DNA of 64,000 bases, taken from the NCBI GenBank assembly GCA_963828185.1, contig CAWHDV010000001.1, forward strand, positions 1 through 64,000. Direction: 5' to 3'. Of the stretch, positions 8,709-17,301 are shown piece after piece. Position numbers and translations under genes: made by a program. How positions within the stretch are numbered: position 1 is the stretch's first letter; each line of letters starts with the position of its first letter. This DNA is from Rhodoblastus sp963828185. Its GTDB lineage: Bacteria > Pseudomonadota > Alphaproteobacteria > Rhizobiales > Beijerinckiaceae. Under the pieces are notes generated by a model. It was not told the DNA's origin, made no database searches, and was given only the letters and a program-made list of their open reading frames with translations.

Positions 8709-9557
8709 TCAGGCGGCGCCGGAAAATTTTTCCCGGAACGGATGCGCCGGATAGGCGCCGAGAATGGTCACGGTCTCGGAGAAGAATTTCAGCTCTTCGA
8801 GCGCGCGGGCGAGATTGGCGTCGTCCGGATGGCCCTCGACGTCGACCAGGAATTGCGTCGCCGCGAATTCGCCGCCAACCATGTAGCTTTCGAGCTTGGT
8901 CATGTTGACGCCATTGGTGGCGAAGCCGCCGAGCGCCTTGTAGAGCGCGGAAGGCACGTTGCGCACGCGGAAGACGAAGGTCGTCAGCATCGGCCCGTCG
9001 CCGCGCTCCTTGCGCGGCTCGCGCGACAAGACGACGAAGCGGGTGGTGTTGTGTTCCTCGTCCTCGACAAAGCGGGCGAGCACGTCGAGTCCATAGATTT
9101 CGGCGGCGAGCAGCGGCGCGAGCGAGGCGCGGCTCTTGTCGCCCCATTCCGCCACCTCGCGCGCCGACCCGGCCGTATCGCCGGTCACGACCGCCTTCAG
9201 GCCGTGGCGCTTGATGATCTTGCGGCACTGGCCGAGCGCGTGGACATGGCTGTAAACGCTGCGCAGATCCTCGATCTTCGCGCCTTTCACGCCCATGAGA
9301 TGGAAATGAATCGGCAGAAAATATTCGCCGATGATATGCAAGCCTGAATCCGGCAGGAAATGATGAATGTCGGCGACACGGCCGGCGAGCGAATTCTCGA
9401 TCGGGATCATGCCGAGGTCGGCGCGGCCTTCGGTGATCGCGGCGAAAGCGTCCTCGAAACTGGCGCAGGGCATGGTTTCCCAGCCGGGATAGACGTCGGA
9501 GCAGGCGATATGGGAATTGGCCCCGGGCTCGCCCTGATAGGCGATCGTTTTCTTCAT
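8709..9557 (-). CDS. pheA: prephenate dehydratase
   Basis: Converts prephenate to phenylpyruvate in phenylalanine synthesis. 282 aa. The N-terminal catalytic domain has IAYQGEPGANSH, IPIENSLAGRV and the catalytic TTRF motif (about 171-174). The C-terminal ACT domain (GALYKAL-like region, then TKLESYM) is the phenylalanine-binding regulatory part. There is no fused chorismate mutase; a separate mutase gene is at 60319. Directly followed on the same strand from kdsB, 13 bp away, so probably co-transcribed. Confidence 0.95.
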   Translation of the reverse strand: MKKTIAYQGEPGANSHIACSDVYPGWETMPCASFEDAFAAITEGRADLGMIPIENSLAGRVADIHHFLPDSGLHIIGEYFLPIHFHLMGVKGAKIEDLRSVYSHVHALGQCRKIIKRHGLKAVVTGDTAGSAREVAEWGDKSRASLAPLLAAEIYGLDVLARFVEDEEHNTTRFVVLSREPRKERGDGPMLTTFVFRVRNVPSALYKALGGFATNGVNMTKLESYMVGGEFAATQFLVDVEGHPDDANLARALEELKFFSETVTILGAYPAHPFREKFSGAA

Positions 9558-9570
9558 TTTCGCATCTTCT

Positions 9571-10317
9571 TCATTTTCGGTCTTGTCCGTTCAGAATTTC
9601 GCGCGCCCGCTCAAGGTCGCGCGGCGTGTCGACGCCGAGCGGCACGCTGTCGACGATTTCGACGTCGATCCGCATGCCCGCTTCGAGCGCGCGCAATTGC
9701 TCGAGTTTTTCACGCCGCTCCAGGGGCGACGGCGGCAGGGCGACGAAACGCTCCAGGGCGGCGCGGCGATAGGCGTAAAGGCCGATGTGGTGGTAGAGGT
9801 CGCCCTCGCCCCAGGGCGCCGTGGCGCGGGTGAAATAAAGCGCGCGCAGCCTTGAAGGCCCAAGCTTTGAGCCGACCGCCTTGACCACATTGGGGTCGCC
9901 GCGCTCTTCCTCGCGCAATATCCGCGCCGCAAGGGTGGCGATATCGACCGCGTCGTCCTGCAAGGGGACGAGCGAGGCGCGGACGCTGGCCGGGTCGATG
10001 GTCGGCAGGTCGCCCTGCAGGTTGACGATCACCTCGAACCGGCCTCCGGGATCATATTGCCCAAGGGCTGCGAAAATCCGGTCCGAGCCGGACGGCAATT
10101 CGGGATCGGTGAGCAGGGCCTCGCCGCCTGCGGCCTTGATCGCCTCGACGATCGGCGCGCAGTCTGCGGCGACCAGCACCGGGCCGATCCCGGCCTCGAT
10201 CGCCCGCCGCCAGACCTGGACGATCATCGGCGCGCCGCAAAGCTCGGCCAGCGGCTTTCCGGGCAGGCGGGTCGAAGCCATGCGGGCGGGGATGACGATG
10301 AGGACTTTTTTCGGCAT
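9571..10317 (-). CDS. kdsB: 3-deoxy-manno-octulosonate cytidylyltransferase
   Basis: Activates KDO as CMP-KDO for lipopolysaccharide inner core. 248 aa from the ATG at 10317 (MPKKVLIVIPARMASTRLPGKPLAE), which carries the nucleotide-binding signature. QGDLPTIDPA and HHIGLYAYRR follow as in the family. A longer in-frame start at 10383 adds 22 residues without homology. It lies just upstream of pheA on the same strand, a pairing common in Hyphomicrobiales. Confidence 0.94.
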   Translation of the reverse strand: MPKKVLIVIPARMASTRLPGKPLAELCGAPMIVQVWRRAIEAGIGPVLVAADCAPIVEAIKAAGGEALLTDPELPSGSDRIFAALGQYDPGGRFEVIVNLQGDLPTIDPASVRASLVPLQDDAVDIATLAARILREEERGDPNVVKAVGSKLGPSRLRALYFTRATAPWGEGDLYHHIGLYAYRRAALERFVALPPSPLERREKLEQLRALEAGMRIDVEIVDSVPLGVDTPRDLERAREILNGQDRK

Positions 10318-10431
10318 GGGCGGGGCGGAACGGATGCATTCGTGGATTTTGCAGGGATGCCGGCCGTTTATACGTGTTGCCAAGCTGCGAGCAAAGCGTT
10401 TATCTGGGGCCGGACAAGCGGAGGCTGCGGC

Positions 10432-10996
10432 ATGAACTTTCTCGACTACCGGATTCTAGGCGCTCTTTTCGGCTCGACTTTGTTCGCGCTCGGCCTCGGC
10501 GTATTCAGCGATGTGCTGGTGACCTCCCCGAGCCGAAAACGCCCGGCTACGACCTGCCGAGCGGCGCGGCGCCCGCGCAAGCCGCCGCGCCGGCCGCCGC
10601 CGCCGTTCCGCTGGCCACCCTGCTCGCCAAGGCCGACCCGGCCAAAGGCAAAGCCCTGGCCAAGGTCTGCGCGGCCTGCCACAATTTCGAAAAGGGCGCG
10701 GGCCCGAAGGTCGGGCCCGACCTTTACGGCGTCGTCGGCCGCCCCAAGGGCAGCGAAGCCGGCTTCGCCTATTCCGACGCCATGAAGGCCAAGGGCGGCG
10801 ACTGGACCTACGAGGACCTCAACAGCTTCATCACCAGCCCGAAGACTTTTGTCTCCGGCACCAAGATGGGCTTCGCGGGCGAGCCGGACGCGGAAAAGCG
10901 CGCCGACATCATCGCCTATCTCCGCACCTTGTCGGACAATCCGGCTCCCCTGCCGGCGGCGCCCGCCGCCCGGCGCCCGCGCCCGCCGCGAAATAA
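10432..10996 (+). CDS. membrane-anchored c-type cytochrome (frame interrupted)
   Basis: A CycM-like class I cytochrome c. An N-terminal membrane anchor (MNFLDYRILGALFGS..., one hydrophobic segment) is followed by a Pro/Ala linker and a haem domain with CAACH, GPDLYGVVGR and the distal methionine region GTKMGFAG. It would carry electrons from the bc1 complex to an oxidase. The anchor and haem domain are in different frames; the shift lies in a CCCC run near 10526-10530. A second shift near 10961-10975 is needed to end in the normal Ala/Pro tail at the TAA 10994-10996. Both look like single-base errors. Confidence 0.8.
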
Positions 10997-11021
10997 GGCG
11001 CTTCACAGGGATCGAAACAAG

Positions 11022-11047
11022 GCCGGGAGCGCGCTCCCGGCTTTTTT
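11022..11047 (+). terminator. rho-independent terminator after the cytochrome gene
   Basis: A perfect 8-bp GC-rich stem (GCCGGGAG with CTCCCGGC) around CGCG, followed by TTTTTT at 11042-11047. It lies 25 bp after the reconstructed cytochrome stop and just before the convergent end of hemN. Confidence 0.9.
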
Positions 11048-11051
11048 GCAT

Positions 11052-12404
11052 CTAGACCGCGACGCTGTGGCGGGCGGCGCGCGCCGGCAGATAGGCGTCG
11101 AAGGCGCTGGCGACAAGGCGCATGAAGGGGCGGCCGGCCTCGGTGACGGTGACCCGCCGCCCCTCCCGTATCGCAACGCCCTCCCGGATCAGTTGCGACA
11201 AATCGGCTTCGGCGGCGTCGAAAGCTTCGACGTCGCCCAGCATTTGCGCGGCGATCTCGCCGTAATCGACGCCGAAATCGCACATCAGCCGTTCGATCAC
11301 CGCGGCCCTTGCGACATCTTCCTGCGAAAACGCCACGCCCTTGACGGTGGCGAGACGCCCGGCCTCGACGGCGCGGCGCCAGGAGCCGACGTCAGGCGCG
11401 TTCTGGACATAGCCCTGCGGCAGGCGGCCGATCGACGACGCGCCAAAGGGCAGCAAAGCCTCGGCCTGGTCGGTGGTGTAGCCCTGGAAGTTGCGGCGCA
11501 GTCTCCCGGCTTGCGCGGCTATGGCGAGGGGATCGTCCGGCCGGGCGAAATGATCGAGGCCGATGGCGGAGAAACCCTGCCCGACCAGCGCGTTGCGGGC
11601 CGCCGCCGCCTGGCGGAGCCGCTCCGCCGCGCCCGGCAGGGCGGCGGAATCGATCAGCTTCTGCCTTTTGGCGAACCAGGGCGCGTGGGCGTAGCCGAAA
11701 ATGGCGAGGCGGCTGGGCTCGAGCGAGGCGGCGAGCTCGGCGGTGCGGATCACGTCCTCTTCGGTCTGGTGCGGCAGGCCGTACATCAGGTCGAGATTGA
11801 TCGCGCCAAAGCCGCGCCGGCGCAGCAGCGCCACGGCGCGCGCCACCGTCTCGAACGGCTGGATGCGGCCGATGGCCTTCTGCACATGCGGATTGAAATC
11901 CTGCACGCCGAGGCTGACGCGGGAAAAGCCGCCGATCGCCAGGGCGTCGACCAGTTCGCCGTCGACATAGCGCGGGTCGAGTTCGATCGAGACTTCGGCG
12001 TCGGGCGCGAAAGCGAAGCAGCTGCGCAGCTGGTCGGTCAGGGCGAGCAGGCGCTCGCCGCCCAGCATGCTCGGCGTGCCGCCGCCCCAATGGGCGTGAA
12101 TGACGGTGCGCGCCGGCGTATTCCGCGCGACTATGTCGATTTCGCGGGACAGCGTCTCGGCATAGGCGTCGAGCGGCCCGGCCTTCTGCGTCGCCCTGGT
12201 GTGGCAGCCGCAATAGGTGCAAAGCTCGCGGCAATAGGGCACGTGCAGGTAAAGCGACAGGCGCGTGGCGACGGAGAGGCCGGCCAGCCATTCGGCGGCC
12301 GTTTCCGGCCCCACGGCGTCGGAAAAATGCGGCGCCGTCGGATAGCTCGTATAGCGAGGGACCGACTTTTCGGCGAGGACAAGGTTTGACGGAAGAACGC
12401 TCAT
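11052..12404 (-). CDS. hemN: oxygen-independent coproporphyrinogen III oxidase
   Basis: A radical-SAM enzyme of haem synthesis that replaces the oxygen-dependent HemF under low oxygen. 450 aa from the ATG at 12404 (MSVLPSNLVLAEKSVPRYTSYPTAPHF). The cluster-binding cysteines are CRELCTYC, with CGCHT after them as in true HemN; GGGTPSML and GFSRVSLGVQDF follow. A longer in-frame start at 12464 would run through the FNR-like operator, so it was rejected. Divergent from hemH. Confidence 0.94.
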   Translation of the reverse strand: MSVLPSNLVLAEKSVPRYTSYPTAPHFSDAVGPETAAEWLAGLSVATRLSLYLHVPYCRELCTYCGCHTRATQKAGPLDAYAETLSREIDIVARNTPARTVIHAHWGGGTPSMLGGERLLALTDQLRSCFAFAPDAEVSIELDPRYVDGELVDALAIGGFSRVSLGVQDFNPHVQKAIGRIQPFETVARAVALLRRRGFGAINLDLMYGLPHQTEEDVIRTAELAASLEPSRLAIFGYAHAPWFAKRQKLIDSAALPGAAERLRQAAAARNALVGQGFSAIGLDHFARPDDPLAIAAQAGRLRRNFQGYTTDQAEALLPFGASSIGRLPQGYVQNAPDVGSWRRAVEAGRLATVKGVAFSQEDVARAAVIERLMCDFGVDYGEIAAQMLGDVEAFDAAEADLSQLIREGVAIREGRRVTVTEAGRPFMRLVASAFDAYLPARAARHSVAV

Positions 12405-12438
12405 CAATATTTCCTGACACGGGAAACAGGCGCCAACT

Positions 12439-12452
12439 TTGACGCGGATCAA
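12439..12452. promoter_or_regulatory. FNR/FixK-type box between hemN and hemH
   Basis: TTGACGCGGATCAA matches the FNR/FixK palindrome TTGAT-N4-ATCAA with one mismatch. It lies about 35 bp upstream of the hemN start. hemN is a known target of FnrN/FixK regulators in alphaproteobacteria, so activation at low oxygen is a reasonable inference. Confidence 0.75.
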
Positions 12453-12573
12453 ATAAGTTTGCAAATCGCCAAACGGCGGGCGCCGTCGCCGCGGCGATGC
12501 TCAAGCCGGCCGATTGCCAGAGAGCGGATTTTATTTCAAACACTCGGGGGCGGATTTCCTGAAAGTCGAGGCC

Positions 12574-13608
12574 ATGTCCAATCCAGCCAAGTCCGGCGCC
12601 GTTCCCGCTTCTCATCCCCCGGTCGCCTCGGGCCGGATCGGCGTGCTGCTGGTCAATCTCGGCACGCCCGAAGGGACCGGCTACTGGCCGATGCGCCGCT
12701 ATCTGCGGGAATTCCTGTCCGACCGCCGGGTCATCGAGACGTCGCGCGCGCTCTGGCTGCCTTTGCTGCATCTCGTCATCCTGACCACGCGCCCGGCGGG
12801 AAAAGGCCGCGATTACGCTTCGATCTGGAATGTCGCGCGCGACGAGGGCCCGCTCAAGACCATCACCCGCTCGCAAAGCGAAAAGCTCGCCGCCGTAACC
12901 CTGAATGATCGCGTCATTGTCGATTGGGCCATGCGCTATGGCCAGCCTTCCATCGCCGGCCGCATCGCCGCCTTGCAAAAGCAGGGCTGCGACCGCCTGC
13001 TGGTCTTGCCGCTCTATCCGCAATATTGCGCCGCGACCAGCGCCACCGTCGCCGACGCCGCTTTCGACGCCTTGAAGAAAATGCGCTGGCAGCCGGCGCT
13101 GCGTATCGCCGCGCCTTTTTACGACCGCCCCGCCTATATTGCGGCCCTTGCCAAAATCCTGCGCGAAAAACTGGCGAAGCTGGATTTCTCGCCCGACAGG
13201 ATCCTGGTCTCCTGGCATGGAATCCCGAAGGATTATTTCGACAAGGGCGATCCCTATTATTGCCATTGCGCCAAAACGACTCGGCTTCTAGGCGAGGCGA
13301 CCGGCCTGGCCGAAAAAATGCTGATGACCTTCCAGTCGCGCTTCGGGCCGAAGGACTGGCTGCGGCCTTACACGATCGAGACGGTGAAAAGCCTGCCGGC
13401 CCAGGGGACGAAGAAAATCGCGGTGATCGCGCCGGGCTTTTTCGCCGATTGCCTGGAGACGCTGGAGGAGCTGGGCGTCGAGAACCGCAAGGCGTTTTTG
13501 GAGGCCGGCGGCGAGCAATTCGCGCTCATCCCCTGCCTCAACGACAGCGAGGAGGCGCTCGACGTCCTCGCCGACGTCTTGCGCACGGAGCTTTCGGGAT
13601 GGATCTGA
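12574..13608 (+). CDS. hemH: ferrochelatase
   Basis: Inserts Fe2+ into protoporphyrin IX, the last step of haem synthesis. 344 aa from the ATG at 12574. The product shows GVLLVNLGTPEG at the start, RYGQPS, LPLYPQYCAATS and the active-site region SWHGIPKDYFDKGDPY; APGFFADCLETLEE near the end is also conserved. An in-frame ATG at 12514 would add 20 residues. It is divergent from hemN, and its last bases overlap the cutA start (13599). Confidence 0.96.
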   Translation: MSNPAKSGAVPASHPPVASGRIGVLLVNLGTPEGTGYWPMRRYLREFLSDRRVIETSRALWLPLLHLVILTTRPAGKGRDYASIWNVARDEGPLKTITRSQSEKLAAVTLNDRVIVDWAMRYGQPSIAGRIAALQKQGCDRLLVLPLYPQYCAATSATVADAAFDALKKMRWQPALRIAAPFYDRPAYIAALAKILREKLAKLDFSPDRILVSWHGIPKDYFDKGDPYYCHCAKTTRLLGEATGLAEKMLMTFQSRFGPKDWLRPYTIETVKSLPAQGTKKIAVIAPGFFADCLETLEELGVENRKAFLEAGGEQFALIPCLNDSEEALDVLADVLRTELSGWI

Positions 13609-13923
13609 GCGGTTTTTGCGTGGTGATGACCACCACCGACAGCGAGGCCGGCGCGGAAAGGATCGCGCAGGCGCTGCTGGAGGCCCGCCTCGCCGCCTGC
13701 GTGCAGATTTCATCGCGCCACGAGCCGCTACACATGGAAAGGCGCGATCGAGCGGGCGGAGGAATGGGTTCTGTCGATCAAGGCGCGCGCGGCGGATTTC
13801 GAAGAGATCGCCGCGGCGATCCGCCTGCTTCACACCTATGAGACGCCGGAAATCATAGCCCTGCCGATCATCGCGGGAGCCTCCGACTATCTCGACTGGA
13901 TCGCGCGGCAAACGCGGCGTTGA
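13599..13923 (+). CDS. cutA: divalent-cation tolerance protein CutA (frame interrupted)
   Basis: Small trimeric CutA1-type protein. The N-terminal half reads MDLSGFCVVMTTTD...AQALLEARLAACVQI. The second half, in another frame, reads RYTWKGAIERAEEWVLSIKAR and HTYETPEIIALPI...YLDWI. A one-base change near 13721-13730 joins them into a protein of about 107 aa, the usual size. The ATG overlaps the hemH stop. Function in metal tolerance is only loosely established for the family. Confidence 0.8.
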
Positions 13924-14008
13924 GCCGCAGCGAACGCAAGCTTAACGGAAATCACAAACCTGCTAATGTCCACGCCATTGTTTTTCATCCATTTGCCAGG
14001 AGGCTTCG

Positions 14009-15229
14009 TTGAAACGGATCGTCATTTTGATCGATGGCACCTGGAATGAAGAGAATATCGGGCAGGACACCAATATCGCCAAGCTCGATCCGTCCAATCC
14101 GAAAGTTCCCGCGCGTCTCATCAAGGGCCAGGCGGATGACGAGACCGAGCAGCTCGTCCTCTACCACAAGGGCGTCGGGACCGATCCGGACTTCCTCAAG
14201 CGCATGCTCGGCGGCGCCGTGGGCTTCGGCCTGAAGCAGATCGTTCAGGACGCTTACAAGAGCGTCGCCGGCCATTACGAGCCCGGCGACGAACTCTATC
14301 TGATCGGCTTTTCGCGCGGCGCCTACGCCGTCCGCGCCCTGGCGGGGATGATCGGCGCCTCCGGCATCCTGCGCGCGCCGCACACGTCGGACGACGCGAG
14401 CATCGAGGCGGTCTGGCAAAACTATCGCGCCGCGCCGCGCAAGGCGCCGTCGTCGACCGCGACCGGCGCACAAGACGACCGCAGCCCGGAAAACTATCGC
14501 AAGCTGACGGCGCAGAACGCCTTTCACGGGGATCGCGGCGTCAGGGCGGTCTGCGTTTTCGACACGGTCGGCTCCTACGGCGTGCCGGCAGGTTTTGGGC
14601 TGGCGGCGCTGGGGCGCTATCTGGCGTGGGCGCGCCTGGGCTTCCACGATACGGAATTCGGCTCGCATATCGATATCGGCCTGCATGCGGTGGCGGTGGA
14701 CGAACGCCGCCGCCCCTTCGTTCCGACCTTCTGGACCGCGCCGAAGCATGCGCCGCCGCGCGGCCATGTCGAACAGACCTGGTTCGCCGGCGTTCATTGC
14801 AATATTGGCGGCGGCTATGCGGATTCCGGCCTGTCGGACACGGCGCTGATCTGGATGATCGCCAAACTCGGAACCCTGACAGGGCTCGAATTCGACACAG
14901 CCGCCGTGAAGGCCGCGACGCACGGCGCCTCCATCGACGGCGAAGTCGTCGATTCATCGCAAGGCTGGCTGATCAACTCGCATTTCCCGCATCTGCGGGT
15001 CATTCTCTCGCCCGACGCCATCGTCCACGGCGCCTTGTCCAGCGTCGCCGACGCAACTCAAGAGCATATCAACGAAAAGGCGCACTGGAGCGTGCTGGAG
15101 AAGCGCAACCGACCGTGCCGCTACTATGGCAAGGCCGGCGCGCCCTACCAGCCGCCGAACCTGCCGGCCGTCATCCCGCCCGATCAAATCGCCGAGCAGA
15201 CGCCCGAGGAGAGGGCCTTTTGGCCCTGA
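14009..15229 (+). CDS. DUF2235 domain protein, putative alpha/beta hydrolase
   Basis: 406 aa. It starts KRIVILIDGTWNEENIG, has the nucleophile elbow GFSRGAY (GxSxG) near residue 96, and ends its fold with WFAGVHCNIGGGYADSGLSD, the hallmarks of DUF2235. Some family members are type VI secretion phospholipases (Tle1 group), but no secretion genes or effector adaptors lie nearby, so this one is probably a cytoplasmic hydrolase of unknown substrate. AGGAGG precedes the start. It ends 4 bp from the convergent galE. Confidence 0.8.
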   Translation: MKRIVILIDGTWNEENIGQDTNIAKLDPSNPKVPARLIKGQADDETEQLVLYHKGVGTDPDFLKRMLGGAVGFGLKQIVQDAYKSVAGHYEPGDELYLIGFSRGAYAVRALAGMIGASGILRAPHTSDDASIEAVWQNYRAAPRKAPSSTATGAQDDRSPENYRKLTAQNAFHGDRGVRAVCVFDTVGSYGVPAGFGLAALGRYLAWARLGFHDTEFGSHIDIGLHAVAVDERRRPFVPTFWTAPKHAPPRGHVEQTWFAGVHCNIGGGYADSGLSDTALIWMIAKLGTLTGLEFDTAAVKAATHGASIDGEVVDSSQGWLINSHFPHLRVILSPDAIVHGALSSVADATQEHINEKAHWSVLEKRNRPCRYYGKAGAPYQPPNLPAVIPPDQIAEQTPEERAFWP

Positions 15230-15233
15230 GCGC

Positions 15234-16229
15234 TCAGGCTGTCGCCGCCTTTTCCGCCAAGAGCTTCTTCTCCCATTCGAACGCCTGCCTGACGATCTCG
15301 TCGAGATTGTCGTGAACGGGCGCCCAGCCCAGGATTTTGCGCGCTTTTTCATTGGCGGCGACGATGGCCGCAGGGTCGCCGGGGCGCCGTCCTGAAATCT
15401 TCACGTTGAAATCGACGCCGGTGACGCGCTTCACTGTCTCGATCACCTCCAGCACCGAATAGCCGCGCTCATAGCCGCAATTGCAGGCGAGATTCCCGCC
15501 GCCCGCGCGCAGATATTTCAGCGCGTCCATATGGGCGCGGGCAAGATCGGTGACCTGGATGTAGTCGCGCAGGCAGGAGCCGTCGGGCGTCGGATAGTCG
15601 ACGCCGAAAACCTCCATGCCCGGCCGCATGCCCAAAGCCGTCTGAACGGCGACCTTGATCAGATGGGTGGCGTTGGGGAAGGACTGGCCCGTCCGGCCCT
15701 GCGGATCGGCGCCCGCGACGTTGAAATAGCGCAGCACCACATAATTCAGGTCGTGCGCATGCGCCGTATCCTCCAGCATCCATTCGACCATCAGCTTGGA
15801 GCGGCCATAGGGCGAGACCGGCTTCAGGCTTTCGCCCTCCGACACCGGATTCTGCTCCGGCTCGCCATAGACCGCCGCCGTGGAGGAGAAGATGAAATGC
15901 CTGACATTTTGCGCCACTGCGCAGGCGAGCAGGCTGCGGGCGGAAGCGGTGTTGTTGAGATAATAGCCGAGCGGATCGGCCACCGAATCAGGCACGACGA
16001 TCTTCGCCGCGAAATGGATGATCGCCTCGACGCCGCGCGAAAAAAGCAGATTCTTGACCAGCGCCTCTTCGCCGAAATCGCCGACGACCAGCTCCGCCGC
16101 GGCCGGCACGGCGGAGCGGCGGCCGGTCGAGAGATTGTCGAGCACGACGACCTTTTCGCCCGCTTCGAGCAATTCCAGCAACATATGCGAACCAATGTAG
16201 CCGGCGCCGCCGGTGACGAGAACGGTCAT
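15234..16229 (-). CDS. galE: UDP-glucose 4-epimerase
   Basis: Interconverts UDP-glucose and UDP-galactose. 331 aa from the ATG at 16229 (MTVLVTGGAGYIGSHM), which starts on the NAD-binding glycine motif; AGGAAATC precedes it. The catalytic Ser/Tyr/Lys set is visible as FSSTAAVYG and SPYGRSKLM; ALRYFNVAGADP and the sugar-binding GRRPGDPA match GalE. Divergent from galU, so together they supply UDP-hexoses, presumably for the glycan genes at 38-48 kb. Confidence 0.95.
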   Translation of the reverse strand: MTVLVTGGAGYIGSHMLLELLEAGEKVVVLDNLSTGRRSAVPAAAELVVGDFGEEALVKNLLFSRGVEAIIHFAAKIVVPDSVADPLGYYLNNTASARSLLACAVAQNVRHFIFSSTAAVYGEPEQNPVSEGESLKPVSPYGRSKLMVEWMLEDTAHAHDLNYVVLRYFNVAGADPQGRTGQSFPNATHLIKVAVQTALGMRPGMEVFGVDYPTPDGSCLRDYIQVTDLARAHMDALKYLRAGGGNLACNCGYERGYSVLEVIETVKRVTGVDFNVKISGRRPGDPAAIVAANEKARKILGWAPVHDNLDEIVRQAFEWEKKLLAEKAATA

Positions 16230-16354
16230 GCGATGATTTCCTGAAAACAAGTGGTGAGGTTCTAGCGCAGGAAAGGCGCTTTGCGAAGCGTTGGCGCGAG
16301 GCGCGGCAAGATGCTAGAAGCGGCTCGCTCGATTTCCAGCCAAGCGGAAGCTCC

Positions 16355-17242
16355 ATGCAGAAGAAGATTCGTAAAGCCGTTTTCCCGGTCGCCGGCCTTG
16401 GCACGCGCGTCCTGCCCGCCACCAAGACCGTGCCGAAGGAAATGCTGACCGTGGTCGACCGTCCGGTGCTCCAGCATTGCGTCGAGGAGGCGCGCGAAGC
16501 GGGGATCGAGCATTTCGTTTTCGTCACCGGCCGCAACAAGGCGGTGATCGAGGACCATTTCGATATCGCCTACGAGCTTGAGGACACTTTGCGCAAACGC
16601 AACAAGCTCAAGGAGCTGGAGGGGCTGATCGCCGATCTTCCCTCCCCCGGCGCAACGAGCTTCACCCGCCAGCAGGAGCCGCTCGGCCTCGGCCATGCGG
16701 TGTGGTGCGCGCGCGAAGTCATCGGCGACGAGCCCTTCGCGGTGATGCTGCCCGACATGATCACCCTCCCCGGCGCCAGCGGCAAGCGTTGCCTGCAACA
16801 ATGCGTCGACATCTACAACGAGCATGGCGGCAACGTCATCGCGGTGGAGGAAGTCGCGCCGGAAGACACCCATCAATATGGCGTCGTCGCCACCGGCGAG
16901 GATTTCGGCGGCTCCTTCGCCATCACGGGCATGGTGGAAAAGCCGCCGAAGGGGACCTCGCCTTCGAATTTCATCATTTCCGGCCGCTATATTTTGCAGC
17001 CGCAGATCTTCGACCTGCTCGGCAAGGGACAGAAGGGCGCCGGCGGCGAAATCCAGCTCACCGATTCGATGATCGAACTGGCCGGGACGCAGAAGTTCTA
17101 TGGTCGGCATTTCGACGGCAAGACTTACGACACCGGCTCGAAGGTCGGCTTTCTCGCCGCCAATGTCGCTTTCGCCCTGGCCCGCCCGGACATCGAGCCG
17201 GCGTTCCGCGCCGAATTGAAGCGGATCGTCGGCCAGATCTGA
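16355..17242 (+). CDS. galU: UTP-glucose-1-phosphate uridylyltransferase
   Basis: Makes UDP-glucose from glucose-1-phosphate and UTP. 295 aa. KAVFPVAGLGTRVLPATKTVPKEM is the nucleotidyltransferase signature, VDRPVLQHCVEEA and EKPPKGTSPSN follow in order, and the C-terminal GRHFDGKTYDTGSK is typical. UDP-glucose feeds galE and probably the surface-glycan glycosyltransferases and the glucan exporter later in the window. Confidence 0.96.
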   Translation: MQKKIRKAVFPVAGLGTRVLPATKTVPKEMLTVVDRPVLQHCVEEAREAGIEHFVFVTGRNKAVIEDHFDIAYELEDTLRKRNKLKELEGLIADLPSPGATSFTRQQEPLGLGHAVWCAREVIGDEPFAVMLPDMITLPGASGKRCLQQCVDIYNEHGGNVIAVEEVAPEDTHQYGVVATGEDFGGSFAITGMVEKPPKGTSPSNFIISGRYILQPQIFDLLGKGQKGAGGEIQLTDSMIELAGTQKFYGRHFDGKTYDTGSKVGFLAANVAFALARPDIEPAFRAELKRIVGQI

Positions 17243-17263
17243 CTTTCGCCGATCGCCGCATCA

Positions 17264-17295
17264 AAAGCCCTGTCCGGACATCCGGCCTGGGCTTT
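17264..17295. terminator. probable shared terminator between galU and chemoreceptor gene
   Basis: AAAGCCC and GGGCTTT form a 7-bp outer stem, with TCCGGA-type internal pairing, between the convergent ends of galU (17242) and the chemoreceptor (17302). A-rich and T-rich flanks on either side suggest it could act in both directions. Confidence 0.55.
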
Positions 17296-17301
17296 ATGCG
17301 T

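Noticed and set aside
14009..15229. DUF2235 protein as a type VI secretion effector
   Set aside because: No VgrG, PAAR, immunity or tss genes are nearby; the hydrolase call alone is supported.
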